A stretch of 64,000 bases of DNA from an uncultured Methanomicrobiales archaeon (GTDB lineage: Archaea > Halobacteriota > Methanomicrobia > Methanomicrobiales > Methanospirillaceae), in assembly GCA_903832665.1 (NCBI GenBank), contig CAILCG010000020.1, positions 1 to 64,000 on the forward strand, in the 5' to 3' direction. Position 1 is the first letter of the stretch; each line of letters opens with the position of its first letter. Shown piece after piece: positions 31,547 through 41,333 of the stretch. The notes under the pieces were generated by a model. That model was not told the origin of the DNA. It worked only from the letters and a program-made list of their open reading frames with translations, and did not search any database. A program made the position numbers and the translations under genes.

Positions 31547-33816
31547 TTACTCCATCCCGTTGAACCGGTACGCTCCCTTCGGTACCTGGATCTCGAACCG
31601 TGCACCGGAACCCGGCAGACTGGTCTCAGCGATCGTAATACCGGTTATGAGCAGGATCTCACGGGAGAGATATAACCCTAAGCCGGTATGTTTCCCGTAT
31701 CCCCGCTCGAACAGCCGTTTTTTATCGGGGTCCGAAATCCCTTCCCCGTCATCCTCACAGACGATCACGAGCCCATCGTCCGATTCAAAAGTCGAGATAC
31801 GGATAGTTGTCAGCTGCCCGCCACCATAGGTAAGCGCATTCTGGATCAGGTTATAGAAGACCTTATCGAAGAGCGGATCGACATACAGTTCCAGGTCCGA
31901 CCGGTCGGTAGTAACTACAACATTTCCCATATTCTGCGTCCCTTTTGCACGGATAATACTCAGGCCGACACTCTGCCATGAGGGGGCCTTCACGCCAATG
32001 TCCTGGTATTCAGCGGTAAAGAGGATCTGATGTGCGATCGTTTCTGCGCTCTTCCGTTGCCGTGCAATGTACTTCTGCAGGTTCTCCGGATCGTGAATCG
32101 CGTCTTCCGAGAGGTCGAGATAGCCCCGGAGTGCCGTAAGCTGGTTTAAGATATCGTGCCGGGTGATGGAGCTCAGCAGGTTGAGTTTCGCATTCGCCTG
32201 CTGGTATGCCGCCTGGGTGCGCCGGAGTTCAGCGGTCCGCGCTTCTACCCGTCTCTCCAGTTCGTCATAGAGCCGGTGGAGTTCTTCTTCGGCAGCTTTC
32301 CGTTCAGTGATATCCCAGAAGATTCCCTGGATACCCGTGATGGTCCCGTCAATATCTTTTACCGGCGTCTTGATGACTTCGACCCAGCAGACCTTCCCAT
32401 CAAGTACGTGCTGCTCGACAAACTCCTGGGCCTGCCCGGTTGTCATCACCCGCTCGTCATCACGCCGGTATTTTTCTGCAAGATCGTGAGGATAGAAATC
32501 AAGATCGGTCTTTCCAGCAATCTCTTCGGGCCTGAGGTTCAAGGTAGAAGCAAAGTTCTCGTTGCAGGAAACAAAGACGGAATTGAGATCCTTTTTAAAG
32601 ATATTAAGGGGGATATTTTCAAAGAGGGTCCGGTATTTATGTTCCGATTCCTGCAGGGCAGCATCTTTTTGTTTCAGTTCACGGAGATTATTTTCCAGGC
32701 CTTCAAGCGTATGCCGCAGTTTTCCGGTCATCTGGTTGAAAGCCCCAGCAAGCACACCGACTTCATCTTCCGTCAGGACAGGAGCTTCCCGGTTGAGATC
32801 GCCGACTGTCACCCGCGCTGCAGCGTCGGCGATCTCCAGGATGGGCCGGGTAATCTGGCGGGCCAGCAGGTACATCCCGGCTGCCAGGATTATGGACAGG
32901 AGAATGCCGATATAAAAGATCAGGAGGGCAAGGTCCCGTGCAGGCGCAAGTGCCTCTTCCTGGCTCATCTCCGCAATCAGCGCCATATCCTGGTGATCCA
33001 CCCAGCGGTAAACCCCGACCACCGGCACTCCCGCATAATTCCGGTAAAATCCGGAATCATCGTTGCCCCGGAGTGCCGCATCGATCCCTTCGGACCCGAC
33101 AGGTTGCGAAGATATGCCATTCTTCATCAACGGGCTTTCCGAGACGATCCATCCTGACCGGTCAACAAGATAGATTTCTCCGCTGGTGCCAAGACCGGTA
33201 CGTTCGAGAATAATCCGGTCAATATGGTCAAGAGAAAGGCGCGAGGCCAGCACACCGATGCGTTTTCCCTGCATGTCGAATAACGGGGTTGCAATCATGA
33301 TGACAGGTTTTCCACCGGGTGACGAAGAATTTACCATCTGGATGAAAGTTTTGGATCTGCCCTGTGAGAAATACGGAGAGGTGGCCACTGACTGCCCTTC
33401 AGGTGCCTTGTCACTTGAGACCAGAATCGTGCCATTCAGGTCAATAATGGAGATTTCCTCGGTGTAGGTGGCCCGGGAAACCACCTGGTGCAGGAGATAG
33501 ACAAGCCCGTTGTACGCCTGTTTTCGTTCCGGAGAAGGATCCGGTGATGACAGCATAAGGGAGGCCGGGTTCCGGATTCCCGGGATTCCTGCGAACATGA
33601 CCACATTCTGCGTCTGGTCCTCAACCCAGTTGTTCAGCATGTCTTCTTTTATCGTGGCCACAGCATCGAGCCGGTTATAGACCGAAACGGTGAGGGACTG
33701 GGTGGCCTGGAGTAGGCGATACTCCCCACAAGGCTAACGATCAGGAGAGAGAAGAGGAGAAACGTACAGATCAACCGGGCTGTCAGGTTCCGACGCCAGA
33801 ATGTGGTGATTTTCAT
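31547..33816 (-). CDS. Sensor histidine kinase with extracellular Cache domain, HAMP and PAS, frameshifted at the N-terminus
   Basis: The true start is the ATG at 33816 (MKITTFWRRNLTARLICTF, first helix). A one-base loss near 33712 shifts the frame before LQATQSLTVSVYNRLD, so the uninterrupted part begins at 33661. Order: helix 1, a large extracytoplasmic Cache sensor (SIIDLNGTILVSSDKAPEG), helix 2 (LALLIFYIGILLSIILAAGMYLL), HAMP, PAS (YRTLFENIPLNIFKKD), H-box TRHDILNQLTALRGYL and HATPase (NLIQNALTYG, EDDGEGI). It lies 10 bases after the solute-binding protein gene, so the binding protein may deliver the signal. No response regulator is adjacent. Confidence 0.88.
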
Positions 33817-33825
33817 TGACTCTTC

Positions 33826-34791
33826 CTAACCGGGAACCTGCTCGAGGGCACTGCTATTGAACCGGGTTGTATCGGAGACGAGATCCCGCCCATAGTAATG
33901 CTGCGAGTACCGGAGGAGGATGCCGTCCCGGTTCATCTCCCGGATACTACCGGTAACGTTGTTTACAAAGGAAGCCGGGTCCCTGCCGCTCTTTTTGTCT
34001 ACTGCTGCAGCATCGTAGTCATAAAAAACAGGGCTGCCCAGCAGCCGGACTGCCATACCATCGTTGATCGCATCCTCTCCCAGGGGCTGGTTGGTGAGGA
34101 CGCCATCCAGTTTCACGCCATCCCCGTAGGCAAGGTCAGACAGGGCCGTTGCTTCGTTATCGTACGCAACAATCGTGGCATTGGTGATCGCAAAATCGAT
34201 CTTATGGCCGGGCAGAACGAGTGTGCCTTCCAGGTAATGCTCCAGAATGCAGCCGGCACAGACACCAACTTTCTTTCCGGAGAGATCGCCGGGTTTTGCA
34301 TAAGCCGTATTGTTCTTATTCACAAAGAGGCTCACCGGACCGGCATAATACGGTTGCGTGAAGTACATCACCTTCATGCGTTCCGGCGTGATAGCCAGCG
34401 ACCCTATGTGGATATCCCACCGGTCGGCCCAGTTACCGCTGATGATCTCGGTCCTTGTGGGGGTGACAAAACAGGGTTCAACACCGAGCCTCCGGGCGAT
34501 CTCCACCGCAACGGCGATGTTGTAGCCGGTGAACTCGTTTGAGGTATATTCGTTCCGGGAGCATCGCGTATCTGCAGCCCGGGTGGCATTGGGCAGGAGT
34601 TCTGAATTGGGAGGATACGCTGCATCAGTTGCGATAACCAGTTTGCCGCGTGTCAGGATTTCCGACAGCTTGTCATCCGGTGTCTCGGGCGCCGGGCCGG
34701 TCTGCCGGGGGAGGTTAAAGGAATACACCACGATGATGCATAACAGCAGGGCAATGACTATTCCTGCAAGAGCAATGCGCCGGGAAGACAT
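33826..34791 (-). CDS. Extracellular solute-binding protein, amino-acid type (SBP_bac_3)
   Basis: 321 residues with an N-terminal membrane anchor/signal (IALAGIVIALLLCIIVVYSF). The binding fold follows: ILTRGKLVIATDAAYPP, FTGYNIAVAVEIARRLGV, WDIHIGSLAITPERMKVMYFTQPYY, and DLSGKKVGVCAGCILEHYLEG. These are typical of family 3 periplasmic binding proteins for polar amino acids. No ABC permease or ATPase is nearby; instead the gene is followed directly by the histidine kinase. That pairing suggests a ligand receptor for signalling rather than uptake (inference). Confidence 0.85.
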   Translation of the reverse strand: MSSRRIALAGIVIALLLCIIVVYSFNLPRQTGPAPETPDDKLSEILTRGKLVIATDAAYPPNSELLPNATRAADTRCSRNEYTSNEFTGYNIAVAVEIARRLGVEPCFVTPTRTEIISGNWADRWDIHIGSLAITPERMKVMYFTQPYYAGPVSLFVNKNNTAYAKPGDLSGKKVGVCAGCILEHYLEGTLVLPGHKIDFAITNATIVAYDNEATALSDLAYGDGVKLDGVLTNQPLGEDAINDGMAVRLLGSPVFYDYDAAAVDKKSGRDPASFVNNVTGSIREMNRDGILLRYSQHYYGRDLVSDTTRFNSSALEQVPG

Positions 34792-34807
34792 GATACCATC
34801 TCGATAA

Positions 34808-34837
34808 TTTTTTTACCCGGCCTTTTTTTACCCGGCC
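34808..34837. repeat. Tandem 15-bp direct repeat upstream of the solute-binding protein
   Basis: TTTTTTTACCCGGCC occurs twice without a gap (34808-34822, 34823-34837), 17 bases upstream of the start codon of the binding-protein gene. It could be a pair of operator sites or a slippage duplication. Confidence 0.6.
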
Positions 34838-35057
34838 TTTGATATTGAGAAATTTATTCATCCGGGATATACTGAATTTTACGTTCGACAGATCATTACT
34901 TTAGCATTTCTATTTACAATCGTGACTTTGTTACCGAGAATGCCTTTTTTGCGTTTCACTTTTTTCGCATAACAGTAAACAGATTCCGGGGTTCAGGATA
35001 AGAAGGGAGAAATTGCAGGGGCCACTGGTATCTCAGAAAATCCTCCGGAAAGTCGCA

Positions 35058-36062
35058 TCAGGCAGAAAGGTTAAAACCCGCCGCCATCAGGATAGAGCAG
35101 GCCAGGAAGAATCCATAATAGACAATGATCATCAGCGGATGGGTAAGAACCGTATCATGATAGCTGTAGCCTTCGTAAAGCAGCCGGGGCAGCTGGCCAA
35201 TCAGGAGCGCAACAAACGCGACCACGAGAACGATCGTCCCGTACACAAGGATGCAGCCCAGCATCTCGCGCCATGTTTTCCGTACGAGGGATACCAGTCC
35301 CGCAGGAGCGGGAACCGACCCCGTCTTTTTCAGCACAATGACCGGTACCAGGCAGAGTGCGAGAAGGAAGAGGACAGTATTGATGAACAGGAGAATGAAC
35401 GAGTAAAAGAACGCCATCACGTCCCCAAAGGGGATATACGCATCGGGAATCCAGACGATGAGCATCTGGATCTCAATCACGATATCGCCGAAGAACTCGA
35501 TTCCGGAGAGGATCCCAAACGCCATGGTCGCGATGAGAGCCATTGTGAGAGATATTACGGCAAGCGGTACGATATGGGTGCCCGCTTGGGCAAATCCCTC
35601 ACGGAACGTGACCGTTTTTTTATCTTCGCACCCGTGCCGCTGCAGGACCAGGCCTGCGAGCAGGATAGCAAAGCCGGACATACAGATCAGCTCAACAAGG
35701 AACAGCCACGGGTCGAATACGATGATTGCGTTGCCCAGGGGAATATTGACAAGAAACGGCAGGGTCTTGTCAAACTCCTGTACATCCCATACTTTTGCCA
35801 CGATCAACGAGAAGATCGCAAGCCCGGAAAGGAACGAGAAAACGAGCAGGTGCCGGTTCCCGACAACCGCCTTCAGGCTTGCTGCAGCGATGCTGACTCC
35901 CAGCCTGACCCGCCCGGAACCGCTGGCAGGTCCGCTGTCTCCGGACCGGTCGGAGTACATTGTTTCCTGCGTGGATGGAAGGGAGACTGATCCCGTGCAC
36001 AGGACCGGTGGTTTCCGGCACAGGTCTGACCAGGATTCAGCAAGTGCCGATATCCGGGTCAT
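35058..36062 (-). CDS. Polytopic membrane protein, paralogue of the next upstream gene
   Basis: 334 residues: a cytoplasmic N-terminus, then about six helices (LLVFSFLSGLAIFSLIVA, WLFLVELICMSGFAILLAGL, LAVISLTMALIATMAFGIL, ALCLVPVIVL, LVVAFVALLIGQLP). The start codon overlaps the stop of the upstream paralogue as ATGA. The N-terminal LAESWSDLCRKPPV is shared with that paralogue. It is similar in layout to archaeal membrane proteins annotated as hypothetical or DUF; function unknown. Part of the three-gene unit with the HTH protein at 37148. Confidence 0.75.
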   Translation of the reverse strand: MTRISALAESWSDLCRKPPVLCTGSVSLPSTQETMYSDRSGDSGPASGSGRVRLGVSIAAASLKAVVGNRHLLVFSFLSGLAIFSLIVAKVWDVQEFDKTLPFLVNIPLGNAIIVFDPWLFLVELICMSGFAILLAGLVLQRHGCEDKKTVTFREGFAQAGTHIVPLAVISLTMALIATMAFGILSGIEFFGDIVIEIQMLIVWIPDAYIPFGDVMAFFYSFILLFINTVLFLLALCLVPVIVLKKTGSVPAPAGLVSLVRKTWREMLGCILVYGTIVLVVAFVALLIGQLPRLLYEGYSYHDTVLTHPLMIIVYYGFFLACSILMAAGFNLSA

Positions 36063-37151
36063 TCATGATCCTCCCGAATCCTTGTATTTTTGTAAAGATC
36101 CAGCACTGCAATCCCTCCTACCGTTGCCACGATAAACGCGACGATTACCAGTGCGAGATTGTAGAGGATGGCAAGTGCAATCCACGTGCCAGGGGGGTGG
36201 AAGGTGACCGTCTCGTGGGGGATACTATCCCGGATACTGCCTGGACAAGCACGTACATAAGGAAAACACCCGATACAATGACACCGAGGAAGAGAGCGCA
36301 GGAAGCTACATCGGTCCAGGTCTTTTTCATCAAGGCAAACGATCCCACAACTGCCTCCAGAAGGGTCTTTTGCTCACGAACGATGAGGGGGATGACAAAC
36401 GGGGTCAGGACAAACAGGAGCAGGGTGATCGCGGAAAATTCCAGGGTTTCCATGAACCCGAATGGATATATCCATAACAGCAGCGAGCGTCCACCATAGC
36501 CCGGAATCTCGGTTAACATGTCCCTGTCGAGCGTCCAGTTGAAGGGGAACTGGGTGATTGTGCTGGAAATGAATTGAAATGGTCCGAGGATAGTAAGGAA
36601 CTTGAGCTCAGGAGGCAACCAGTAGAAAAAATGACCCCAGATATAGATGAGGAGTATGGCTGCGAGTGCCAGAAGCAGGGACCATAAAAAGATAGATTTA
36701 CCGTATTTCTTTGCCCTGAAAAGCCCCTCAAGGAATGGGGCTAAACCTTCTTTCTTTAACGAGATATTCGTAAAAAGGGCCGCCAGTAAGAACACGAGGC
36801 AGAACAGTGTTGCGAACCCGAGTAAAAAGTCCTGGGCATAATGTACGATTATATCCGGTTGGAGGGTTCTGTTGATGTACCAGAGTACCGCTTGGCCGAT
36901 GGCGTTTCCCACCAGCACAAGACCGGCAAGGAGCGTAAACCAGAGGAGCTGCGGGTTATGGATCAGTGTCGTAGTGCCTGACAGGGTGGCGCCGATTCCC
37001 CGACGGATCGTTTTCGATCCCCCCCGCCATCCGGAAGTCCCTCATGGGAGTGTTCACGCAGATCAACAATACCAATCTGTGAGGCATGGACTACCGGTGG
37101 TTTCCGGCACAGGCCGAACCAGTGTTCAGCAATTTATGAGACCCGCATCAT
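36059..37151 (-). pseudogene. Broken paralogue of the membrane protein at 35058
   Basis: It starts at the ATG at 37151/37148 (overlapping the HTH gene's stop as ATGA) and ends at a TGA overlapping the next ATG (36059-36062), so its natural borders are clear. Three lesions lie between: an in-frame TAA at 37134-37136 (MRVS-stop-IAEHW aligned to MTRISALAESW of its paralogue), a one-base shift at the seven-C run 37019-37025, and another at the five-G run 36217-36221. Correcting the last restores HETVTFHPPGTWIALAILYNL through NTRIREDHE. The intact middle part (36145-36918) spans several helices. It is either decayed or badly sequenced. Confidence 0.75.
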
Positions 37152-37585
37152 GGTACCTTCTCCCGGATCTTTGCGAGCAACTCCTCCGCCATCTTGGTCG
37201 GGTCGGCAGTTTTCTCAATTTTGATCCCGAGTTCTGCAGCAAAATCCCAGATGAATTCGATACACTTTGTGTACTCATCGCAGGACCCGCAGTCGCCGTC
37301 GTGCTCATACCAGACCTGCATGCCGTGCTTTTCCGAGACAAAGATGAATGCGGCCTTCTGGAACGGGATGGATTTGCCAAAAAGGACCCCGAGTTCCCCA
37401 TCGATCTTCTCGATCTGGATCCGGTTAGCGCGGGCCATCTCCCGCAGCGAGGCATCAATCTTCTCGTCCATCGCAAGGAGCGCCTGGAAAACGCCCTGCC
37501 GGGTGATCCCGACAAGGTTTGCAATAGTGATGTTGGACATCCCGCTGCGCCGCATCTTCCAGAACCCGAACTGTTTTTCGTTCAT
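37148..37585 (-). CDS. HTH-containing regulator-like protein with a Cys cluster
   Basis: About 145 residues from ATG 37585 (MNEKQFGFWKMRRSGMSN); an in-frame ATG at 37597 is possible. The N-terminus forms a helix-turn-helix (SGMSNITIANLVGITRQGVFQALLAMDE). The C-terminal part has CGSCDEYTKC, a CxxC..C cluster suggesting metal or redox sensing, followed by a helical tail. A TATA-like TTTTATATTG lies about 35-45 bases upstream (near 37620-37630), suggesting a short leader. It heads the unit with the two membrane-protein genes, so it may control them (inference). Confidence 0.75.
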   Translation of the reverse strand: MNEKQFGFWKMRRSGMSNITIANLVGITRQGVFQALLAMDEKIDASLREMARANRIQIEKIDGELGVLFGKSIPFQKAAFIFVSEKHGMQVWYEHDGDCGSCDEYTKCIEFIWDFAAELGIKIEKTADPTKMAEELLAKIREKVP

Positions 37586-37774
37586 TGGCAGGAACATATG
37601 TAAATGTATAGGAATTTACAATATAAAAATATCGGGACGAGCTGACCCATGCTCCCAGCGGGTATAACCAACGATGAGGAAAGATACCGGTATCCTAGTA
37701 GATCAAAAAAAATGTGTTCTGAAGAAATCCTGCGGAAAACTGAGGCGATGTTCCAGGGGCTCTTGCACTTATGA

Positions 37775-37904
37775 GCTTCCGCCTCCTCCACCGGGGGATC
37801 CCACTCATATAACCATAACCTGATAATGTCGAAGAGAATTTCCCAACAGGAGTCAAGGGGGTGCTCCGCGTAGGATGACCCCCAGGGGGGAGAGACGCGA
37901 TCAC
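37775..37904 (+). repeat. Intergenic repeat, copy 1
   Basis: About 130 bases matching 62346-62478: both begin GCTTCCGCC, share ATAACC, a GAGAA-TTC block, a GTCAAGGG block and a C-rich/G-rich hairpin-like part, and are followed about 50-60 bases later by CAGAGCAAAAAAAA. It is noncoding and lies in the gap between the HTH gene and the surface-protein gene. Confidence 0.6.
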
Positions 37905-37974
37905 CTCTCGGACACCCGGGATGGCAGGGGTAACATGAGAACGATGATTTTCGCAGAGCAAAAAAAAGGAATTC

Positions 37975-38976
37975 CTAGCGCCGCTTCCACACGACAATTC
38001 CCAGGATCAGGACAACTGCTCCCATCAGGGCAAAGGGAAACAGGGCAGGATGTGCCTGGTCAGTACCGGGCGTTACCATGATGGGTTGTGTCTGGGACAC
38101 TGAATCAGCAGTCTCATCGACCGTGAAGGGAATCACGGTAAAGGTATCATCACCATTTGCCGGGTCGCCGAGCGCAGCATTTAGTGCATCGGCCGCGTCC
38201 CTGCCCTGCAGGCTTCCGGCACCCCGGATCCTGAAGAGATTCATACCGCTTTTGCCCTGCAGGGCGCGGACATAAGCTCCGCTGGCAACAATGTCGAACG
38301 TGTTGTTCTGCATTGAGTGCTGCACGATCAGATAACACGGGCCTATGGGAAGGTTTCCTGAGAGTTGCGTATAGCCGGTAAAAGTAAACGATGCATCAGG
38401 ATTTACCGGTGTGGTGGTGTTAAACGCGTAGTTATTGCCAAAAATCCAGAGCTGGACAGTGGGTGGGTTTCCTTCCGCAGTTCCATTGACCGTAAAAGGC
38501 TCTCCATTTGTGATCGTGGACGGGGTGATCTCTGCGGTTATGAACGGCTTTTTCAGGATAATTCCGACATTGGCCGAACGTACGCCATCCAACTGGTCCT
38601 GTGCTTTTGGCTGGCTCGCTGCATAGATTGTGTAAGTTCCGGCATCGCTATTCAGATTATGGGTATAATAGACATACTCCCAGGACCTGTCCGCCTTTGT
38701 TGGTGCGGTGTCAAAAGAACCGGGATTCCCGCTGACAACTTCCTGTAAGGGAGAGGTCAGTTTTCCCCCGACTTTGGGGATGCCAGGCCCGTTCATGAAG
38801 ACCCCGGGTCCCGTCATGAAGAGGTACGTAGTATCCGAATCATAATTATGGCCGCTGAAGACCACTTTTTCTCCCAGGTAATAGGACTGCACACCGCTTG
38901 CGGAGAGGGTCACTCCAGTATCTGCAGATACGGGCGATGTGATCTCAAACGGGACAATGAGTGGTGGCGTCATCAC
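37975..38976 (-). CDS. Cell-surface protein with Ig-like domains and C-terminal anchor, N-terminus lost
   Basis: 333 residues. Beta-sandwich repeats (SYYLGEKVVFSGHNYDSDT, AEITPSTITNGEPFTVNGTAEGN) and a C-terminal membrane helix with basic tail (ALFPFALMGAVVLILGIVVWKRR) mark it as a surface-anchored protein of the Methanomicrobiales type. It should begin with a signal peptide. A plausible cleavage site (SPVSA before DTG) remains, but only about 20 residues precede it and they are not hydrophobic enough. The region beyond is AT-rich foreign-looking DNA, so the true start appears to be cut off. Confidence 0.7.
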   Translation of the reverse strand: MMTPPLIVPFEITSPVSADTGVTLSASGVQSYYLGEKVVFSGHNYDSDTTYLFMTGPGVFMNGPGIPKVGGKLTSPLQEVVSGNPGSFDTAPTKADRSWEYVYYTHNLNSDAGTYTIYAASQPKAQDQLDGVRSANVGIILKKPFITAEITPSTITNGEPFTVNGTAEGNPPTVQLWIFGNNYAFNTTTPVNPDASFTFTGYTQLSGNLPIGPCYLIVQHSMQNNTFDIVASGAYVRALQGKSGMNLFRIRGAGSLQGRDAADALNAALGDPANGDDTFTVIPFTVDETADSVSQTQPIMVTPGTDQAHPALFPFALMGAVVLILGIVVWKRR

Positions 38977-39051
38977 TCTGTGGTTTAAGATGAAAAAAAA
39001 TAAATTGAATAATTAGGTAAATTAATTTGATGATAAATAGTATTCCTATTA

Positions 39052-40056
39052 ATGACTTCATTTGACCCAGAGAATTGGGTGATTTTTTCAGCAGGTCTGT
39101 TGATAGGATTGGGTTTAACTTTTATCGCAACCGCTTACATAGATTTAGATTCACGTTTACAAGACCTTAAAATAAGAACAAATAAACTTACCACAGAAGA
39201 AGCACTTAAAATTACTAGTCGTAATTATCAATTAATTCAAGCAATTTTTTTAATCCTTGTTCTTTTGTTGGCCGGTTTATTTCTATTAACAATTGGCACC
39301 TATTCAATAGGATTTTTCATAAACACATCGGAAACAACGAGCCCGAATCAAGTAAACATTTTTGCTTCGGTTTACAATTGGACATTTTCTAATATTTTAG
39401 GAATAATTATTGGTCTGATTTCGGGGTTACTTTCCACTTTCATTACTGCGAAATATGTTACTAAAAAACAGCGTGCAATTCAGATTAACGATGATTTGGA
39501 AAAATGTCTTGACGATATCACTACGAATAAAATAAGATTGACTGAAGAAGCTCTTGACAGACAGTTTGGACGAATACGAAATATTGTCAAAGAAAAAAGA
39601 ATAATCGCTCATACGAATCCAGAAAAAGCAAAAGAATTATGGGCTGCATTTGAAAAAGATGAATTTGATTTCTCTTTATCAAATTATTACCAATATCTTC
39701 TCGTTGATAATCTCAATTATTTTTTAATGTCGTATGCACATCATTATCCTAAAAAATTCAATTCGATGAAATCTAAATTTAGATCTATGAAAGAATTACT
39801 TTCGATATACATTGAATTTAATCGGCAATTGCAAGTATATGAAATTGAACTTCTCAATAGTGTCAATGCGTTAATTGAGAGTAAGGATTTTGATGAATTA
39901 AAGTATGAGGCCAATGTCAGTCTGAACATTTCAAAAATAAATCAATATTATCAAAATAATATCACAAAAATCAACCAAAATTATTCAATAATTCATCCTG
40001 AATCTTATTCCGAAATGGAAATTCATGTTAGTTTTTTTAAGGGCGATTTTTATTAA
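39052..40056 (+). CDS. AT-rich hypothetical membrane protein
   Basis: 334 residues. Three helices (VIFSAGLLIGLGLTFIATAY, AIFLILVLLLAGLFLLTIGTY, NILGIIIGLISGLLSTFIT) are followed by a long soluble, Lys/Asn/Tyr-rich helical region. Codons end mostly in A or T, unlike all neighbours, so the gene is a likely recent arrival, as with 1-1051. No family recognised. Confidence 0.7.
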   Translation: MTSFDPENWVIFSAGLLIGLGLTFIATAYIDLDSRLQDLKIRTNKLTTEEALKITSRNYQLIQAIFLILVLLLAGLFLLTIGTYSIGFFINTSETTSPNQVNIFASVYNWTFSNILGIIIGLISGLLSTFITAKYVTKKQRAIQINDDLEKCLDDITTNKIRLTEEALDRQFGRIRNIVKEKRIIAHTNPEKAKELWAAFEKDEFDFSLSNYYQYLLVDNLNYFLMSYAHHYPKKFNSMKSKFRSMKELLSIYIEFNRQLQVYEIELLNSVNALIESKDFDELKYEANVSLNISKINQYYQNNITKINQNYSIIHPESYSEMEIHVSFFKGDFY

Positions 40057-40240
40057 TATCGCCCCCGACACAGTTCTGATGAAGAATATCATTTTGATTT
40101 TCAGTAATTCACCTGCATTGACACGAAATTAAAAATTCATTATAAATTGAAATTACTAAGTTCCTAAATTAAGAATAATCCCTACATTTCATCCTAGCGC
40201 CCGGATCTTTCCCCCACACCCATGCTACACCTAGCACACA

Positions 40241-40250
40241 CAAATATATA
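40241..40250 (+). promoter_or_regulatory. TATA box ahead of the aromatic operon region
   Basis: CAAATATATA followed by CCCCC is a good archaeal TATA element. The expected start of transcription is about 25-30 bases on, right at the short frame at 40273. A weaker T/A-rich box, TTTTATTTTAACC, lies at about 40418-40430, nearer to the first operon gene. Confidence 0.45.
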
Positions 40251-40272
40251 CCCCCGCACCATACAATAGAGT

Positions 40273-40338
40273 ATGCAGGACGAGTGCCACCGCATTCATG
40301 AGGATTTTTTTGCCCGTGAATGTCTTTATCTCCACTAG
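40273..40338 (+). CDS. Tentative 21-residue leader frame before the aromatic operon
   Basis: The ATG at 40273 sits where transcription from the TATA box at 40241 would begin. The peptide is MQDECHRIHEDFFARECLYL plus a final His, ending at TAG 40336-40338. It contains two adjacent Phe and a Tyr, and lies 180 bases before a Phe/Tyr biosynthesis operon. A leader-peptide role is speculative; the frame is too short to prove coding. Confidence 0.2.
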   Translation: MQDECHRIHEDFFARECLYLH

Positions 40339-40517
40339 CCCATCACCCGCCCCATGCATAGTCAGTCACATTTCTAAAAAATTCGAAGCCAGTACTGCAG
40401 GGTATCGCGCTTTCGCATTTTATTTTAACCGCTTTAGCCAGTATTCCAGGTATCATTAATCCCTCTGCTTTGCCTGAGAATTCTTGCAAAAACCAGGGGG
40501 GGAGTTGTTGTTTCACT

Positions 40518-41333
40518 ATGAGAGGAAAGGAAATTCGTCTGGAAAGAATCATGAACCGCAATACGAAGAAGACCATCATCGTCCCGATGGATCACGGCGT
40601 CTCGGACGGGCCCATCCCGGGTCTCATCGACATGGGCCAGACCGTCAACCTGGTGGCGGACGGCGGCGCAAATGCCGTCATAGGTCACGTGGGCCTGGCG
40701 CTGCATGGCCATCGGCAGGGTGGCCGCGACATCGGCCTGATCCTGCACCTGTCGGCCAGCACCAGGCTGGCGCCCGACCCCAACAGCAAGGTGCTGGTCA
40801 ACTCCGTGACCAATGCGCTCAAGATGGGAGCCGATGCGGTCTCGATGCACGTCAACATCGGGGCGGAGTCTGAAGAGCGGATGCTCCAGGATCTCGGGAC
40901 CGTGGCGGTCGAGTGCATGGAATGGGGCATGCCGCTCCTTGCGATGATGTACCCGCGGGGCAAGAACATCACGGTCGCCAACGACATCGACCACGTCAAG
41001 CTCGCGGCCCGGGTGGCAGCGGAACTCGGGGCCGACATCGTCAAGACGATTTACACCGGGGACCCGGAGTCGTTCCGCGAAGTCACGCGGGGCTGCCCGG
41101 TGCCGGTCGTAGTGGCCGGAGGTTCAAAGACCGATGACCGCACAACGTTAGAATTGATAGAAGGCGCGATGGCGGGCGGGGCGGGCGGGATCTCGATCGG
41201 GCGCAATGCCTTCCAGCACCGGACCCCGGACAAGTTCGTCCGGGCAGCGGCCTGTATCGTGCACGCGAACAAGAGTGTTGAAGAAGCACTTGCAATATTA
41301 TCTGATCCATCAGGATCAGGACGGGCAAAATGA
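40518..41333 (+). CDS. 2-amino-3,7-dideoxy-D-threo-hept-6-ulosonate (ADTH) synthase
   Basis: First step of the archaeal route to 3-dehydroquinate, replacing DAHP synthase: it condenses a deoxy-ketofructose phosphate with aspartate semialdehyde. From ATG 40518 ([16 protein letters not shown]) it is a class I aldolase-like TIM barrel with [22 protein letters not shown] and VKTIYTGD (probable Schiff-base Lys). It strongly resembles M. jannaschii MJ0400. First gene of the operon; its stop overlaps the next ATG by four bases. Confidence 0.93.
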   Translation: MRGKEIRLERIMNRNTKKTIIVPMDHGVSDGPIPGLIDMGQTVNLVADGGANAVIGHVGLALHGHRQGGRDIGLILHLSASTRLAPDPNSKVLVNSVTNALKMGADAVSMHVNIGAESEERMLQDLGTVAVECMEWGMPLLAMMYPRGKNITVANDIDHVKLAARVAAELGADIVKTIYTGDPESFREVTRGCPVPVVVAGGSKTDDRTTLELIEGAMAGGAGGISIGRNAFQHRTPDKFVRAAACIVHANKSVEEALAILSDPSGSGRAK

